Shown in pieces: positions 34,485 to 43,518 of a DNA stretch of 64,000 nucleotides. The notes beneath the pieces were generated by a model. It did no database searches, was not told where the DNA came from, and was given only the letters and a program-made list of their open reading frames with translations. The stretch comes from Pseudomonas paracarnis (GTDB lineage Bacteria > Pseudomonadota > Gammaproteobacteria > Pseudomonadales > Pseudomonadaceae). A program made the position numbers and the translations under genes. Within the stretch, counting starts at the first letter, position 1, and the number at the start of each line of letters is the position of its first letter. Where the stretch lies: assembly GCF_904063055.1 (NCBI RefSeq), contig NZ_CAJFCN010000002.1, forward strand, positions 531,023 through 595,022, read 5' to 3'.

Positions 34485-34573
34485 TGTGGGAGCGGGCTTG
34501 CCCGCGATAGCAGTGGTTCAGTCGACATCGCTTTGACTGAGATACCGCCATCGCGGGCAAGCCCGCTCCCACA
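34485..34573. repeat. REP inverted pair (GCGGGC type)
   Basis: Perfect 24-bp arms 34485-34508 and 34550-34573, each containing GCGGGCTTGCCCGC, with a 41-bp spacer. Located between convergent thioesterase and pdxY genes. Confidence 0.95.
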
Positions 34574-34588
34574 TTGGGTTTTGTGTGC

Positions 34589-35461
34589 TTACAGGCTGAT
34601 CGGTGTGGCTTCGAAGCGCACACGAGGGTGGGCAATACGGTCCTGGGCCCGCACCAGTTCCAGTTCATAACTGGCGCAGGCCTGGGTTTCCAGCAGCACT
34701 TCATGCACGGCCGCAGCGGTGAACTCAAAAGCGGCCACCAGGCTATCCCCCAACAGTACCCGCGCCAGGAACAGCCCGGACGTCAGGTCGCCCACGCCCA
34801 CTGGCTGACGCGGAAACGCCAGCAGGGGCCGACGCAAGTGCCAACTGCCGTCGGCCGTCACCAACAGCATTTCAAACCCTTCTGGCAGTTTGCCTGGGTA
34901 ATCCAGGTGCTTGACCAACACAGCCTTGGGCCCGCGCGCCAGCAAGGCCTTGGCCATCGCCAGGCAATCGAACAGCGATTGCGGCTTGCGCCCGGCAAAA
35001 CTGTCCAGCTCCAGTTGGTTGGGGCACAGGAAGTCCGCCATGGCGGCAGCCTCATCCAAGAGGAAATCGCTGACCTCCTGCGGCACGATGCAACCCTTTT
35101 CCGGGTGGCCCATCACCGGGTCGCACAGGTACAGCGCCTTGGGGTTGATCGCCTTGATGCGTGCCACACCGCTGAGGATGGCACGGCCCTGGTCTGCACT
35201 GCCCAGGTATCCGGACAGCACCGCATCACAGTTGCCCAGCTCGCCAATCGCGGCAATACCCTCCACCAGCGCAGGAATTTGCAGCGGCGCCAACACTTCG
35301 CCCGCCCACTGTCCATACTGTGTGTGGTTGGAAAACTGCACCGTGTTGAGCGGCCAGACATTCACCCCGACCCGCTGCATGGCGAACACGGCGGCGCTGT
35401 TTCCGGCGTGGCCGAAGACCACATGAGACTGGATCGCAAGCAGGTGAGGTGTACGTTTCAT
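34589..35461 (-). CDS. pdxY: Pyridoxal kinase PdxY
   Basis: 290 aa, full length. Ribokinase-like fold: N-terminal [36 protein letters not shown], and the anion-hole/catalytic [12 protein letters not shown] near the C-terminus. Phosphorylates pyridoxal to PLP in the salvage pathway. It ends next to a REP pair. No operon partner on the same strand. Confidence 0.95.
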   Translation of the reverse strand: MKRTPHLLAIQSHVVFGHAGNSAAVFAMQRVGVNVWPLNTVQFSNHTQYGQWAGEVLAPLQIPALVEGIAAIGELGNCDAVLSGYLGSADQGRAILSGVARIKAINPKALYLCDPVMGHPEKGCIVPQEVSDFLLDEAAAMADFLCPNQLELDSFAGRKPQSLFDCLAMAKALLARGPKAVLVKHLDYPGKLPEGFEMLLVTADGSWHLRRPLLAFPRQPVGVGDLTSGLFLARVLLGDSLVAAFEFTAAAVHEVLLETQACASYELELVRAQDRIAHPRVRFEATPISL

Positions 35462-35578
35462 GCGGGAGATTTCCGTAAAACCGTTGAATTTCTGGCCGAG
35501 CAGTATGCGACTAAACGCAGCCTGTACGACAGACCGGCGACACAGTTAAGCTGCGCTCACTTTGTTGGAGTTCATGGA

Positions 35579-35974
35579 ATGCTGACCCTGGGAAACATCT
35601 TCGTCTTGATGCTGCTGGCCACCGGCGCCGCCTGGGTTTGGCACAACCACGGCTTGCGTGAACGGGCGTTGGCGCGGGTCAAGCAGCATTGCGCCAAGCT
35701 CGATATCGAGCTGCTCGACGGTGCCGTGGCGCTCAAACGCATCGGTTTCGTCAAGGATGCCAATGGCCGCCGACGCCTGGCGCGCATCTATAATTTCGAG
35801 TTTACGGTGACCGGCGAAACCCGGCACGCCGGGGTCATCACCCAATTCGGCGCCCACAGCGCGCAGATCGAACTGGCGCCCTACCCGTTCGAAACCAAGG
35901 AGCCGCTGCCCAGCGCCGAGATCATCGAATTGAGCCAGTGGCGCCAGGACCACGCCAGCAAGAAACATCAGTAA
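35579..35974 (+). CDS. DUF3301 small membrane-anchored protein
   Basis: 131 aa from the ATG at 35579 (TTGGAG upstream); an overlapping ATG five bases earlier is out of frame. One N-terminal membrane anchor (LGNIFVLMLLATGAAWVW) is followed by a cytoplasmic-looking domain with CAKLDIELLDGAVALKRIGF and RRLARIYNFEFTVTG, typical of DUF3301. Function unknown. Its last 7 bp overlap the end of the convergent cobW-like gene. Confidence 0.8.
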   Translation: MLTLGNIFVLMLLATGAAWVWHNHGLRERALARVKQHCAKLDIELLDGAVALKRIGFVKDANGRRRLARIYNFEFTVTGETRHAGVITQFGAHSAQIELAPYPFETKEPLPSAEIIELSQWRQDHASKKHQ

Positions 35975-36939
35975 CGGCAGGCTGCCAGGGCGCTTTGCAA
36001 TGCGGCCACGTCCTGTGGTGCGCTGAAGATCAACTCAACACGTGAATCGCGCCGCCAAGCGCTGGGTTGCCAGTGCAGTGGGCTGTTATCCACAGCGTTG
36101 GCGGACACCCAGCCGTCAATGCTGTGGATAACCAATTTGGCCCGGCACCAGCCCAAACTCGATAGCCACTGATGCAGACGGCTAACATCGAATCGCTGGC
36201 TTGGGTGCCAGCGCCAGCCGATACTCCAGCCGCCATCCTGGCTCTGGCTCAAACAGATCGGCAGCCCAGGGTCGCTCCAGATCGCCGGCATTTGCCCCAC
36301 TGCTTCAGGCACCGCAAAGTTATCCACAGCGCTTTGGGCCTGTGCTTTCAAACCGGGCAACCGGTCGAGTGGCAATTGCGCCTGGCGTGTCCAATGGCGC
36401 GGGCAATCGGGTAATTGCGCTTCGATCGCCTGACGTTGCGTGGCAGTCAGCGTCTCGTCCTTGTTCAGCACCAGCAGGCCGGCACTGGTCAACGCCTCCT
36501 GCTGTGCCTGGGGCAACGGCCTGCCCGCCGCCAACGCCTGGGCATCGAGTACCAGCACACAAGGCTGCACGGCCAGCACGTTTTGCCATGGCGCCTGCCG
36601 CAGTTGCTTGAGCAATTGCGCCGGATGGCCCAGGCCTGAGGGTTCAATAAACAGCCGGTCCGGCTTAGCCTTACGCAACAAGCGGCCCAGCCCTACCTGG
36701 AACGGTGCGCCGTTCACACAACACAAACAGCCGCCTGCCACCTCGCCCAGGGCGATACCGTCATCGTCTTGGGTGAGTAAGGCTGCATCCAGGCCGATCT
36801 GGCCGAACTCGTTGATCAGCACCGCCCAGCGCTCGTTGGCCGGGCGCTGGGCAAGCAGGTGCTTGATCAGGCTGGTCTTGCCGGCGCCCAATGGCCCGGC
36901 AATCACATGGGTAGGAATGTTCTGCAGCATAAGAGGCAT
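35968..36939 (-). CDS. CobW/COG0523 GTPase (metallochaperone family)
   Basis: 323 aa. G3E GTPase features: Walker A GPLGAGKTS (about 15-23), the metal-binding-type GGCLCC (CxCC-like, about 69-74), EPSGLGHP, and NKDE as the base-recognition motif (about 159). A short CobW C-terminal domain follows. The family inserts metals, often zinc, into client proteins. It is the last gene of the dksA2-zigA-DUF1826 run (35-bp gap) and so is probably under the same Zur control. The gene carries three perfect TTATCCACA 9-mers. Confidence 0.85.
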   Translation of the reverse strand: MPLMLQNIPTHVIAGPLGAGKTSLIKHLLAQRPANERWAVLINEFGQIGLDAALLTQDDDGIALGEVAGGCLCCVNGAPFQVGLGRLLRKAKPDRLFIEPSGLGHPAQLLKQLRQAPWQNVLAVQPCVLVLDAQALAAGRPLPQAQQEALTSAGLLVLNKDETLTATQRQAIEAQLPDCPRHWTRQAQLPLDRLPGLKAQAQSAVDNFAVPEAVGQMPAIWSDPGLPICLSQSQDGGWSIGWRWHPSQRFDVSRLHQWLSSLGWCRAKLVIHSIDGWVSANAVDNSPLHWQPSAWRRDSRVELIFSAPQDVAALQSALAACRY

Positions 36940-36974
36940 GGTTCAGGCCGTTTAGAGCGTTTGATCCTACGCGG

Positions 36975-37619
36975 TTATGCCAGCCAATCCAGCGTCAGGA
37001 TCAACCGTCGCTCATCGGCCTTGAGCGCCGGCGAACGATGGATCAGGCCGTGCCCTTCATTGCCGTGCCATTTGGTGCCTTTGAGCAGCGCCACTTCACC
37101 GCAGTGGATCTGCTCGATGCGCTCAGTGGGCTCGGCATCCGCCTGGCCCAATGTGCGCCGGTCCATGACGCCTTCACGCAACCATTGGCTACCGATACCG
37201 GCGTAGGTGGTGATCAGCCGAACCGGCACGTGATCGACGTGAAAGCGCGGGCACATGGCCTTGTCCAATAGCCGTAAACGCACGCCGATGCGCTTGGCGC
37301 CCAGCAGACAGGCGAATGCACTGACCAGCCACGACACATCGGCGATAAACCCATCATAGCCTTCAAGATCGTGACAACTGGACGCCAAACCTTGCAAGTT
37401 CGGCACGCAGTCTTCGCTAACCAACTCGACCACCAAAGACTCGGCCAACGGTTCATTGAGCGCCACCAGCAAAGCGCCAAACTCAGCGATATGCAGGGGC
37501 AGTTGGCGCTGCCAGATGGCCAGGTTGACGCCGTCATTGAGGATATCGGACAGCGCCAGCGGCGTTTCCCCATGTGTCTGGCGGATGACGGGGCGCAGGG
37601 GAATGACCGGGGCCAGCAT
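36975..37619 (-). CDS. DUF1826 protein, possible double-stranded beta-helix metalloprotein
   Basis: 214 aa. The start overlaps the zigA stop by 1 bp. No function is established for DUF1826. I see CPRFHVDHVPVRLITTY (HxDH, about 125-141) and KWHGNEGHGLIHRSP followed by ERRLILTLDW at the C-terminus. This spacing resembles the HxD...H and downstream Arg pattern of cupin or 2-oxoglutarate/Fe-type beta-helix folds. Being sandwiched between two COG0523 metallochaperones suggests a metal-dependent client. That is inference. Confidence 0.75.
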   Translation of the reverse strand: MLAPVIPLRPVIRQTHGETPLALSDILNDGVNLAIWQRQLPLHIAEFGALLVALNEPLAESLVVELVSEDCVPNLQGLASSCHDLEGYDGFIADVSWLVSAFACLLGAKRIGVRLRLLDKAMCPRFHVDHVPVRLITTYAGIGSQWLREGVMDRRTLGQADAEPTERIEQIHCGEVALLKGTKWHGNEGHGLIHRSPALKADERRLILTLDWLA

Positions 37620-38824
37620 CAGGCGACCTGCTCATACCAAGGGCCAAACGGGTCGGGCAACTGGCGCCAACCTTCGACGCCCAGGGCCATTTCTTCATCG
37701 TTGAGCAAGCAGGCGTCCAACTCGGTACGCATCTGGACAAAATCGATGTTTTGCCCGATAAACACCAGTTCCTGACGGCAGTCACCCGTGCTCAACTGCC
37801 AGTTAGTCATGATCGCCGCCACGCTTTCTTCGTCCTGAGGCCACTGGCTTTTCGGCACAAACCGCCACCAACGCCCGGCAAACCCATGACGCATCAGCCC
37901 GCCCGCCTGGGACCAACTGCCCGCATCCTGATGTTTGCTCGCCAACCAGAAGAAACCCTTGGAGCGCAACAGCTTGCCGTTGACCCAGGGGCGGTCGATA
38001 AAGTCGAAAAACCGCTGTGGATGGAAAGGCCGGCGCGCACGGTAAGCCGTGGACGCTATGCCGTATTCTTCGGTTTCCGGCACATGCTCACCGCGCAATT
38101 CCTGCAACCAGCCCGGGGCCTGGGCGGCGCGTTCGAAGTCGAAACGGCCAGTGTTGAGGATCTTGTTCAGCGGCACTTCGCCCATGACCATCGGGATGAT
38201 TTCCGCCTGGGCGTTGAGGCGCTCGAGGATGGCCATCAGTTCTTCGCGCTCGCGGCTGCTGATCAGGTCGATCTTGCTGATCAGGATGACGTCGGCGAAT
38301 TCGATCTGTTCGATCAACAGGTCGGTGATGGAACGTTCATCCTCCTCACCGAGGGTTTCGCCCCGTGAAGCCAGGCTTTCTGCAGCCTGGTAGTCGAGCA
38401 GGAAATTCATACCGTCGACCACAGTGACCATGGTGTCCAGGCGTGCAATGTCGGCTAGGCTTTGCTCGTTTTCATCGCGAAACGTGAAGGTTTCGGCCAC
38501 GGGCAAAGGTTCGGAAATACCGGTGGATTCGATCAGCAGGTAATCGAAACGACCTTCTTTGGCGAGTTTTCCCACCTCTTCAAGCAAGTCTTCACGCAAG
38601 GTGCAGCAAATGCAGCCATTGCTCATCTCCACCAGTTTTTCTTCCGAACGATTGAGCGTGACATCACGCTGCACCTCGCTGCCGTCGATGTTGATCTCAC
38701 TCATGTCGTTGACGATCACCGCCACCCGCAGGTTGTCGCGGTTGCGCAGGACATAATTGAGCAGCGTGCTTTTACCGGCGCCGAGAAAGCCGGACAACAC
38801 GGTCACAGGGAGACGATTGGGCAT
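37619..38824 (-). CDS. zigA: Zinc-responsive COG0523 GTPase ZigA
   Basis: 401 aa, GAGGAA before the ATG. Walker [10 protein letters not shown] (about 12-20), the zinc-binding CxCC motif [10 protein letters not shown] (about 70-79), [12 protein letters not shown], and a full CobW_C domain. ZigA-type proteins are induced by zinc starvation through Zur and deliver or scavenge zinc. It follows dksA2 by 27 bp in the same operon, whose promoter holds a perfect Zur box. Confidence 0.92.
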   Translation of the reverse strand: MPNRLPVTVLSGFLGAGKSTLLNYVLRNRDNLRVAVIVNDMSEINIDGSEVQRDVTLNRSEEKLVEMSNGCICCTLREDLLEEVGKLAKEGRFDYLLIESTGISEPLPVAETFTFRDENEQSLADIARLDTMVTVVDGMNFLLDYQAAESLASRGETLGEEDERSITDLLIEQIEFADVILISKIDLISSREREELMAILERLNAQAEIIPMVMGEVPLNKILNTGRFDFERAAQAPGWLQELRGEHVPETEEYGIASTAYRARRPFHPQRFFDFIDRPWVNGKLLRSKGFFWLASKHQDAGSWSQAGGLMRHGFAGRWWRFVPKSQWPQDEESVAAIMTNWQLSTGDCRQELVFIGQNIDFVQMRTELDACLLNDEEMALGVEGWRQLPDPFGPWYEQVA

Positions 38825-38851
38825 CAGGTATTCCTCATCAAGGTTGGCCGG

Positions 38852-39256
38852 TCAAACTGCCCGTTTATGGCGTTCGCGCAGCTCTTCACGTTCTTTGGCT
38901 TCGATACACAAGGTGGCGGTGGGGCGCAGCAGCAGGCGTTGCAGGCCGATGGGTTCGCCGGTTTCACGGCACCAGCCGTATTCGCCACGGGCCAGCAATT
39001 CCAGGGCATCGTCGATCTTGTCCAACAGCTTCTTTTCGCGCTCCAGCAGGCGCAGTTGCCATTGGCGTTGCTCTTCGGCACTGCCGATATCCGCCAGATC
39101 GCTGTTGGTTTCCTGCTCGCGCAGCGCCTGGAACTCTGCGTCGATACGGGCTTGCAGGTCATCGCGCTGAGCCAGCAGCAGTTCGCGGAAGAAGCGCTGC
39201 TGGGCCTCATTCATGTAGTCGGCCGCTGGTTGGGCCAAAAGGTCGTGTTCGGTCAT
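38852..39256 (-). CDS. dksA2: Zinc-independent DksA paralogue DksA2
   Basis: 134 aa from the ATG at 39256. DksA/TraR fold: long N-terminal coiled-coil with the tip region SDLADIGSAEEQRQ, then a globular end. Here the usual four-Cys zinc finger is reduced to GWCRETGEPIGL and RPTATLCIEAKE, with Thr replacing Cys as in the DksA2 that works without zinc. It binds RNA polymerase and, with ppGpp, replaces DksA during zinc limitation. First gene of the dksA2-zigA-DUF1826-cobW operon; the start is 32 bp from the Zur box. Confidence 0.93.
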   Translation of the reverse strand: MTEHDLLAQPAADYMNEAQQRFFRELLLAQRDDLQARIDAEFQALREQETNSDLADIGSAEEQRQWQLRLLEREKKLLDKIDDALELLARGEYGWCRETGEPIGLQRLLLRPTATLCIEAKEREELRERHKRAV

Positions 39257-39288
39257 GGAAGCGGTTCGCGGGTCGGGCTGTGCATTTA

Positions 39289-39303
39289 TGTTATAGTATA
39301 ACA
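39289..39303. promoter_or_regulatory. Zur box in the dksA2 / small secreted protein divergent promoter
   Basis: TGTTATAGTATAACA, a perfect odd-centre palindrome matching the Pseudomonas Zur consensus (TGTTATAnTATAACA). It lies 32 bp from dksA2 and 78 bp from the divergent gene at 39382. The AT-rich core can double as a -10 element, so zinc-loaded Zur would block RNA polymerase in both directions. Confidence 0.9.
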
Positions 39304-39381
39304 ATACAAATAAGCCAATCCCTCTTGCTCGCCGCGACGAAGGGCGCAATGCTGGGTCACCTTCTTACGCTGAGAAACCCG

Positions 39382-39750
39382 ATGAGATACCTGCTGTGCG
39401 CCCTGCTATTGGCAGCCGCCGGGCCTGCCTGCGCCCAGGCACCCAGCCTGTTGGCCAAGTGCACACGCAGCGCAAACCTGCTGGCGTGTGTAGACCCGTT
39501 GGGCAATGCCTATAGCGTGGCAACCGTCGGCAGCACCACTTACTTGCGCGGTTTCGAAGTGATCGGCAAACGCTATTGGGCGCAGACCAACAGCCGTTAT
39601 GGGCAACTGACGTTTTTTACCGGGTTGGCATCGGATGGCGAGGCGTGGGTCGGCTACACGCGGCGCGTAGGCTGGACCACCATCAATCGGTTTTCCAGCT
39701 CTGGGGGCGCCAGCGCCAAGTTCACCTGCAGCCGAATGACCGGCTGTTAG
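39382..39750 (+). CDS. Small secreted four-Cys protein under Zur control
   Basis: 122 aa from the ATG at 39382. Signal peptide MRYLLCALLLAAAGPACAQA; mature domain about 100 aa with four cysteines (LLAKC, LLACVD, FTCSR and the C-terminal TGC), likely two disulfides, and many aromatics (RYWAQ, WVGY, GWTTI). No known domain recognised. It shares the Zur box with dksA2, and its 3' end overlaps the amidase gene by 4 bp. P. aeruginosa has an uncharacterised gene in the same place. A periplasmic role in zinc limitation is inferred from context. Confidence 0.75.
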   Translation: MRYLLCALLLAAAGPACAQAPSLLAKCTRSANLLACVDPLGNAYSVATVGSTTYLRGFEVIGKRYWAQTNSRYGQLTFFTGLASDGEAWVGYTRRVGWTTINRFSSSGGASAKFTCSRMTGC

Positions 39751-40958
39751 GCCTGGCTGTTTTTCTGCGCCTGCACCCAGGCCATGTAGCTGTTCATGGG
39801 TGGGTTCTTCTGGAAGTAACGCTTGAGTCCTTCGAAAAGGCCATCCGCCACCGCCTGTTGATGGCGCGCCGTCACCAGCCGCTGGGCATCCCGAGGGTTG
39901 GAAATGAATCCCGTCTCCACCAGGATCGAAGGGACATCCGGTGACTTGAGCACGGCGAACCCAGCCTGCTCCACCCGTTTCTGATGCAGGCTGGTGATGT
40001 TTTGCAGGCTGCCCAATACCGAGCTGCCCAACTGCAGGCTGGAGGCGATGGTCGCGTTCATCGACATGTCGAGAATCACTCCGGCCAGCATCGGGTCCTT
40101 GTCCTTCAGATTGAGCAAGGTGGTGGCGCCCAGCAAGTCGGCGCCATTTTCGCGCTGGGCCATGAAACGCGCTGTGGCCGAGGTGGCGCCGCCTTCAGAC
40201 AACGCATACACCGAGGCGCCCGACGCGGTCAGCCGTGGCGCGGCGTCGGCATGTACCGAAATAAACATATCGGCCTTGTGCTGACGGGCGATGTCCACGC
40301 GCTTACGCAGCGGCACGAAGAAGTCGTCGTTGCGCACCAGTTTCACGTCAAAACCCTTTTCGCGTTTCAAGCGTTTAGCCAGTAACTGGGCGATGGACAG
40401 CACCACATCTTTTTCGCGCTGGCCCTTGGAGCCGATGGCGCCGGGGTCTTTGCCGCCATGGCCGGGGTCGACCACCACGATGATGTCGCGCTTGGGATGC
40501 GCCTTGTCTACCGGCGCCACCAAGGGTGCTGGCTCAGCGGCGATTTGACGGGGCGCACGGGTCGCGTTGGTCAAGTCCAGCACCAGGCGATGGCCTTGTC
40601 CCTCCTGCGGCGGCAACACGAAACTGTTGAGCTGCATGGGCTCGACCAGGTCCAGCACGATGCGCGTGTCGCTCTGGCCGAAATGCCCGGAACGGATCGA
40701 GGTAATCCCACTGTTCTTCAACGCCAATTGGGAAAAGTCGCCGCTGAGCCCGGCGCCACTCAAGTCGATGATCAATCGGTCAGGTGAGGTTAGGGAAAAG
40801 GTCTTGTATTGCACCGGGCCGCTGAGGTCGAACACCAGGCGCAGCTTGTCGTCTGAGCGCCACAGGCGTGCATTGCGAATCTGCGTGGCGTGAGCCCCCA
40901 AAGGCAAGGCAAACAATGGGCTGACCAGCAGCAGGTTGAGGAGCTGACGTCGGTGCAT
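39747..40958 (-). CDS. amiA: N-acetylmuramoyl-L-alanine amidase (AmiC type)
   Basis: 403 aa. N-terminal export signal (MHRRQLLNLLLVSPLFALPLG), AMIN domain (about 25-130, LRLVFDLSGPVQYKTF), then Amidase_3 (about 175-390) with DPGHGGKDPGAIG, SVHADAAP and LVETGFISN supplying the zinc ligands and the catalytic Glu. It cleaves the amide bond between muramic acid and the stem peptide during cell separation. Its start is 82 bp from a Zur box, making it the zinc-starvation-induced amidase paralogue. The enzyme itself uses zinc, which is curious for a zinc-sparing response. Confidence 0.92.
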   Translation of the reverse strand: MHRRQLLNLLLVSPLFALPLGAHATQIRNARLWRSDDKLRLVFDLSGPVQYKTFSLTSPDRLIIDLSGAGLSGDFSQLALKNSGITSIRSGHFGQSDTRIVLDLVEPMQLNSFVLPPQEGQGHRLVLDLTNATRAPRQIAAEPAPLVAPVDKAHPKRDIIVVVDPGHGGKDPGAIGSKGQREKDVVLSIAQLLAKRLKREKGFDVKLVRNDDFFVPLRKRVDIARQHKADMFISVHADAAPRLTASGASVYALSEGGATSATARFMAQRENGADLLGATTLLNLKDKDPMLAGVILDMSMNATIASSLQLGSSVLGSLQNITSLHQKRVEQAGFAVLKSPDVPSILVETGFISNPRDAQRLVTARHQQAVADGLFEGLKRYFQKNPPMNSYMAWVQAQKNSQA

Positions 40959-41040
40959 GGCATATACCGCAGATAAAGGAGCATCCCTACTCGACGTGAC
41001 TGAACAAAGGCAGGTGCAGAAAATTCATCGTAGCTCGTAT

Positions 41041-41055
41041 TGTTATACTATAACA
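41041..41055. promoter_or_regulatory. Zur box in the amidase / folE2 divergent promoter
   Basis: TGTTATACTATAACA, a perfect palindrome. It differs from the 39289 box only at the centre base (C instead of G). It lies 31 bp from the folE2 ATG at 41087 and 82 bp from the amidase start. Confidence 0.9.
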
Positions 41056-41086
41056 TGTCGAATTATTTCCAACGATGGACCTGCTT

Positions 41087-41977
41087 ATGAATGCGCTGAC
41101 TCTGCCGGATATCGCCGCGCAGGCTTCACGCCAAGCCTTGCCACTCGACTGGGTGGGGATGCGCGGCATCGCCTTGCCAATCCTGATTGACGGTCAACAC
41201 CTGACCGCCACCGCTGATGCGGGCGTAAGCCTGGACGACGGCACGGCCCGTGGCATTCATATGTCACGCCTGTACCTGGCTCTGGAAATGCTCGATCAAC
41301 AGCCGCTGACATCTGCACTGCTGCGTAATGTACTGCAGCGTTTTCTCGACACACATGAAGGTTTATCTAAGAACGCTTACCTACGCATCCACACCCAGCT
41401 GCTGCTTAAACGCCCTGCCCTGGTCAGCCCATTAGCCGGCTGGAAAACCTACCCCGTGAGCATCGAAGCGCGCCTGGAAAACCAGATGTTCCACGTGGAA
41501 CTAAAAATTGACGTTACTTATTCGTCAACCTGCCCTTGCTCCGCCGCCCTCGCCAGGCAGCTGATTCAGCAGCAATTTGTGGATGATTTCGCCAATACGC
41601 CGTTACAGCATGAAGCGGTGCTGGCCTGGCTCGGCAGTGCCAACGGCATCGTCGCCACACCCCATAGCCAGCGCAGCAGCGCGCAGTTGCACGTCCAGTT
41701 GCAAGGTACTGACCTGCCGATAGTCGGCTTGATCAACGCTGCCGAAGCCGCGCTCGGCACCGCCGTACAAACCGCGGTGAAACGCGCAGACGAACAAGCC
41801 TTCGCCCTGGCCAACGGGCAGAACCTGATGTTCTGTGAAGACGCCGCTCGCCGCCTGAACATCGCCTTGAAACGCTCGGATGCCATCAAAGCCTTCCACC
41901 TCCAAGTGATCCACGCCGAAAGCCTGCACGCGCACGATGCCGTGGCTGAAAGCCGCTGGACGAGAGACTTTGCATGA
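41087..41977 (+). CDS. folE2: GTP cyclohydrolase FolE2 (zinc-independent)
   Basis: 296 aa from the ATG at 41087 (MNALTLPDIAAQ); an ATG at 41075 is possible. GCYH-IB features: DWVGMRGIALPI at the N-terminus, YSSTCPCSAALARQL with the catalytic Cys, AHSQRS-like TPHSQRSSAQ, and the C-terminal FCEDAARRLNIAL. Makes dihydroneopterin triphosphate for folate without needing zinc, replacing FolE1 under zinc limitation. First gene of a five- or six-gene operon; it overlaps the ABC ATPase start by 4 bp. Confidence 0.95.
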   Translation: MNALTLPDIAAQASRQALPLDWVGMRGIALPILIDGQHLTATADAGVSLDDGTARGIHMSRLYLALEMLDQQPLTSALLRNVLQRFLDTHEGLSKNAYLRIHTQLLLKRPALVSPLAGWKTYPVSIEARLENQMFHVELKIDVTYSSTCPCSAALARQLIQQQFVDDFANTPLQHEAVLAWLGSANGIVATPHSQRSSAQLHVQLQGTDLPIVGLINAAEAALGTAVQTAVKRADEQAFALANGQNLMFCEDAARRLNIALKRSDAIKAFHLQVIHAESLHAHDAVAESRWTRDFA

Positions 41978-42642
41978 TCACTTGTAACTCTTTGCGCTGG
42001 GGCGCCCCCGGGCAACCGCTCACCCCGGCACTGGATTTGACCCTGGAAAAAGGCAGCCTCACCGGCATCATCGGCGCCAATGGCACAGGCAAAAGCAGCC
42101 TGCTCAAGGTTATTGCCGGCCTGCAAAAACCGCTGGCGGGAAAGGTCATTGTGGATGTTCCACGCCGTGGCGGCCTGGCCTTCTTGCCCCAGCAGCAACA
42201 CTTGGACCGCCAGTTCCCCATTAGCCTGCAAGAGCTGGTCGCTGCCGGTTTCTGGGGCATCCAACACACCGCGCAACAACGCAGCCAACGCCTGCAAGCG
42301 GTACTCGAAGACTGGTGCCTGACTGGCTTGGAACACCGACCGTTGATGGCATTGTCCGGCGGCGAATTGCAGCGCGCCCTGCTGGCACGCATGAGCCTGG
42401 CCGACGCACCCGTCCTGCTGCTCGACGAACCTCACGCAGCTCTCGACGAGGATGGCCAGGCGCTGTGCTGGAAACACATCCACGCCTGGCACAACGAAGG
42501 CCGCACCCTGGTGATCGTCTGCCATGACCTGGCCTCCGTGCGTCACCACACCCAGCACGTACTGCAGATCAAAAACACCGGCTGCGTATTCGGCCCCAGC
42601 AAAGAGCTGATCCGCCCGCAACCGCAGATGCAGGTGGCCTGA
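41974..42642 (+). CDS. Metal ABC transporter ATP-binding protein
   Basis: 222 aa. Walker A GANGTGKSS (about 33-41), Q-loop LPQQQHLD, signature LSGGELQRALL, Walker B VLLLDEPHAALDED and H-loop VCHD. ZnuC-like. It starts within the folE2 stop (ATGA) and abuts the permease. With the next two genes it forms a high-affinity zinc (possibly manganese) importer controlled by the Zur box in front of folE2. Confidence 0.92.
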   Translation: MITCNSLRWGAPGQPLTPALDLTLEKGSLTGIIGANGTGKSSLLKVIAGLQKPLAGKVIVDVPRRGGLAFLPQQQHLDRQFPISLQELVAAGFWGIQHTAQQRSQRLQAVLEDWCLTGLEHRPLMALSGGELQRALLARMSLADAPVLLLDEPHAALDEDGQALCWKHIHAWHNEGRTLVIVCHDLASVRHHTQHVLQIKNTGCVFGPSKELIRPQPQMQVA

Positions 42643-43509
42643 ATGCACTTCACTGCCCACTTATGGATGCCGTTTCATGAGTTCGTCTTTATGCGCCGCG
42701 CACTCCTCGGCGGTTTGGTACTGGCTTGCAGCACCGCGCCGCTAGGAGTGTTTCTGATCCTGCGGCGCATGAGCCTGATCGGTGATGCGGTGGCCCACGG
42801 CATCCTGCCCGGTGCCGCCCTGGGTTTCTGGTTCGCTGGCCTGAGCCTGCCCGCGCTGACCCTCGGTGGCCTGGGTGCAGGCCTGAGCATGGCCGGCCTG
42901 GCCGCGTGGATCACCCGCCGCACCGGGCTGCGCGAAGACGCCAGCCTCGCCGCCATCTACCCCATCTCTTTGGCCGCCGGGGTGCTGATCCTGGGCCTTG
43001 CTGGCAAGCGCCTGGACCTGCTGCACCTGCTGTTCGGCTCCGCCCTGGCCGTGGATCAAACCACCCTGACCGGCATGCTCTGGGTCTCGGGTTTCAGCCT
43101 GATCGCCATGGCGCTGATCTACAGACCGCTGTTGCTGGACACCCTCGACCCGCTGTTCCTGCAAACCGTCAGCCGCCTCGGCCCCCTCGCCCATGGCGTG
43201 TTCCTGACCCTGGTGGTGCTGAACCTGGTGATTGGTTTCCAGGCCATCGGCGCGTTGATGGTGGTTGGCTTGATGATGTTGCCGGCCATCGCCTCACGCT
43301 TCTGGAGCCGACGCCTGCCGGTGCTGATTGCGGTATCGGCGCTGCTGGGCTGCCTGTCGGTGTGGTTGGGTCTGCTGCTGTCGTTCTACTACTCACTGCC
43401 CAGCGGCCCGGCGATCGTGCTGGTGGCGGGCGCTGGGTATTTGTTGTCCGTGGTGTTCGGTCCGGTGCACGGTTTGTTGCGCCGCCCGCCTTTGCTCACA
43501 TCCCAATGA
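42643..43509 (+). CDS. Metal ABC transporter permease (ZnuB-like, ABC-3)
   Basis: 288 aa, about eight or nine membrane helices. Family pieces: FEFM-like FHEFVFMRRALLGG near the N-terminus, LIGDAVAHGILPGAALGFWFAG, and NLVIGFQAIGALMVVGLMMLPAIAS. The ATG follows the ATPase stop directly. Forms the membrane channel of the zinc importer. Confidence 0.92.
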   Translation: MHFTAHLWMPFHEFVFMRRALLGGLVLACSTAPLGVFLILRRMSLIGDAVAHGILPGAALGFWFAGLSLPALTLGGLGAGLSMAGLAAWITRRTGLREDASLAAIYPISLAAGVLILGLAGKRLDLLHLLFGSALAVDQTTLTGMLWVSGFSLIAMALIYRPLLLDTLDPLFLQTVSRLGPLAHGVFLTLVVLNLVIGFQAIGALMVVGLMMLPAIASRFWSRRLPVLIAVSALLGCLSVWLGLLLSFYYSLPSGPAIVLVAGAGYLLSVVFGPVHGLLRRPPLLTSQ

Positions 43510-43518
43510 GGTGTTCCG

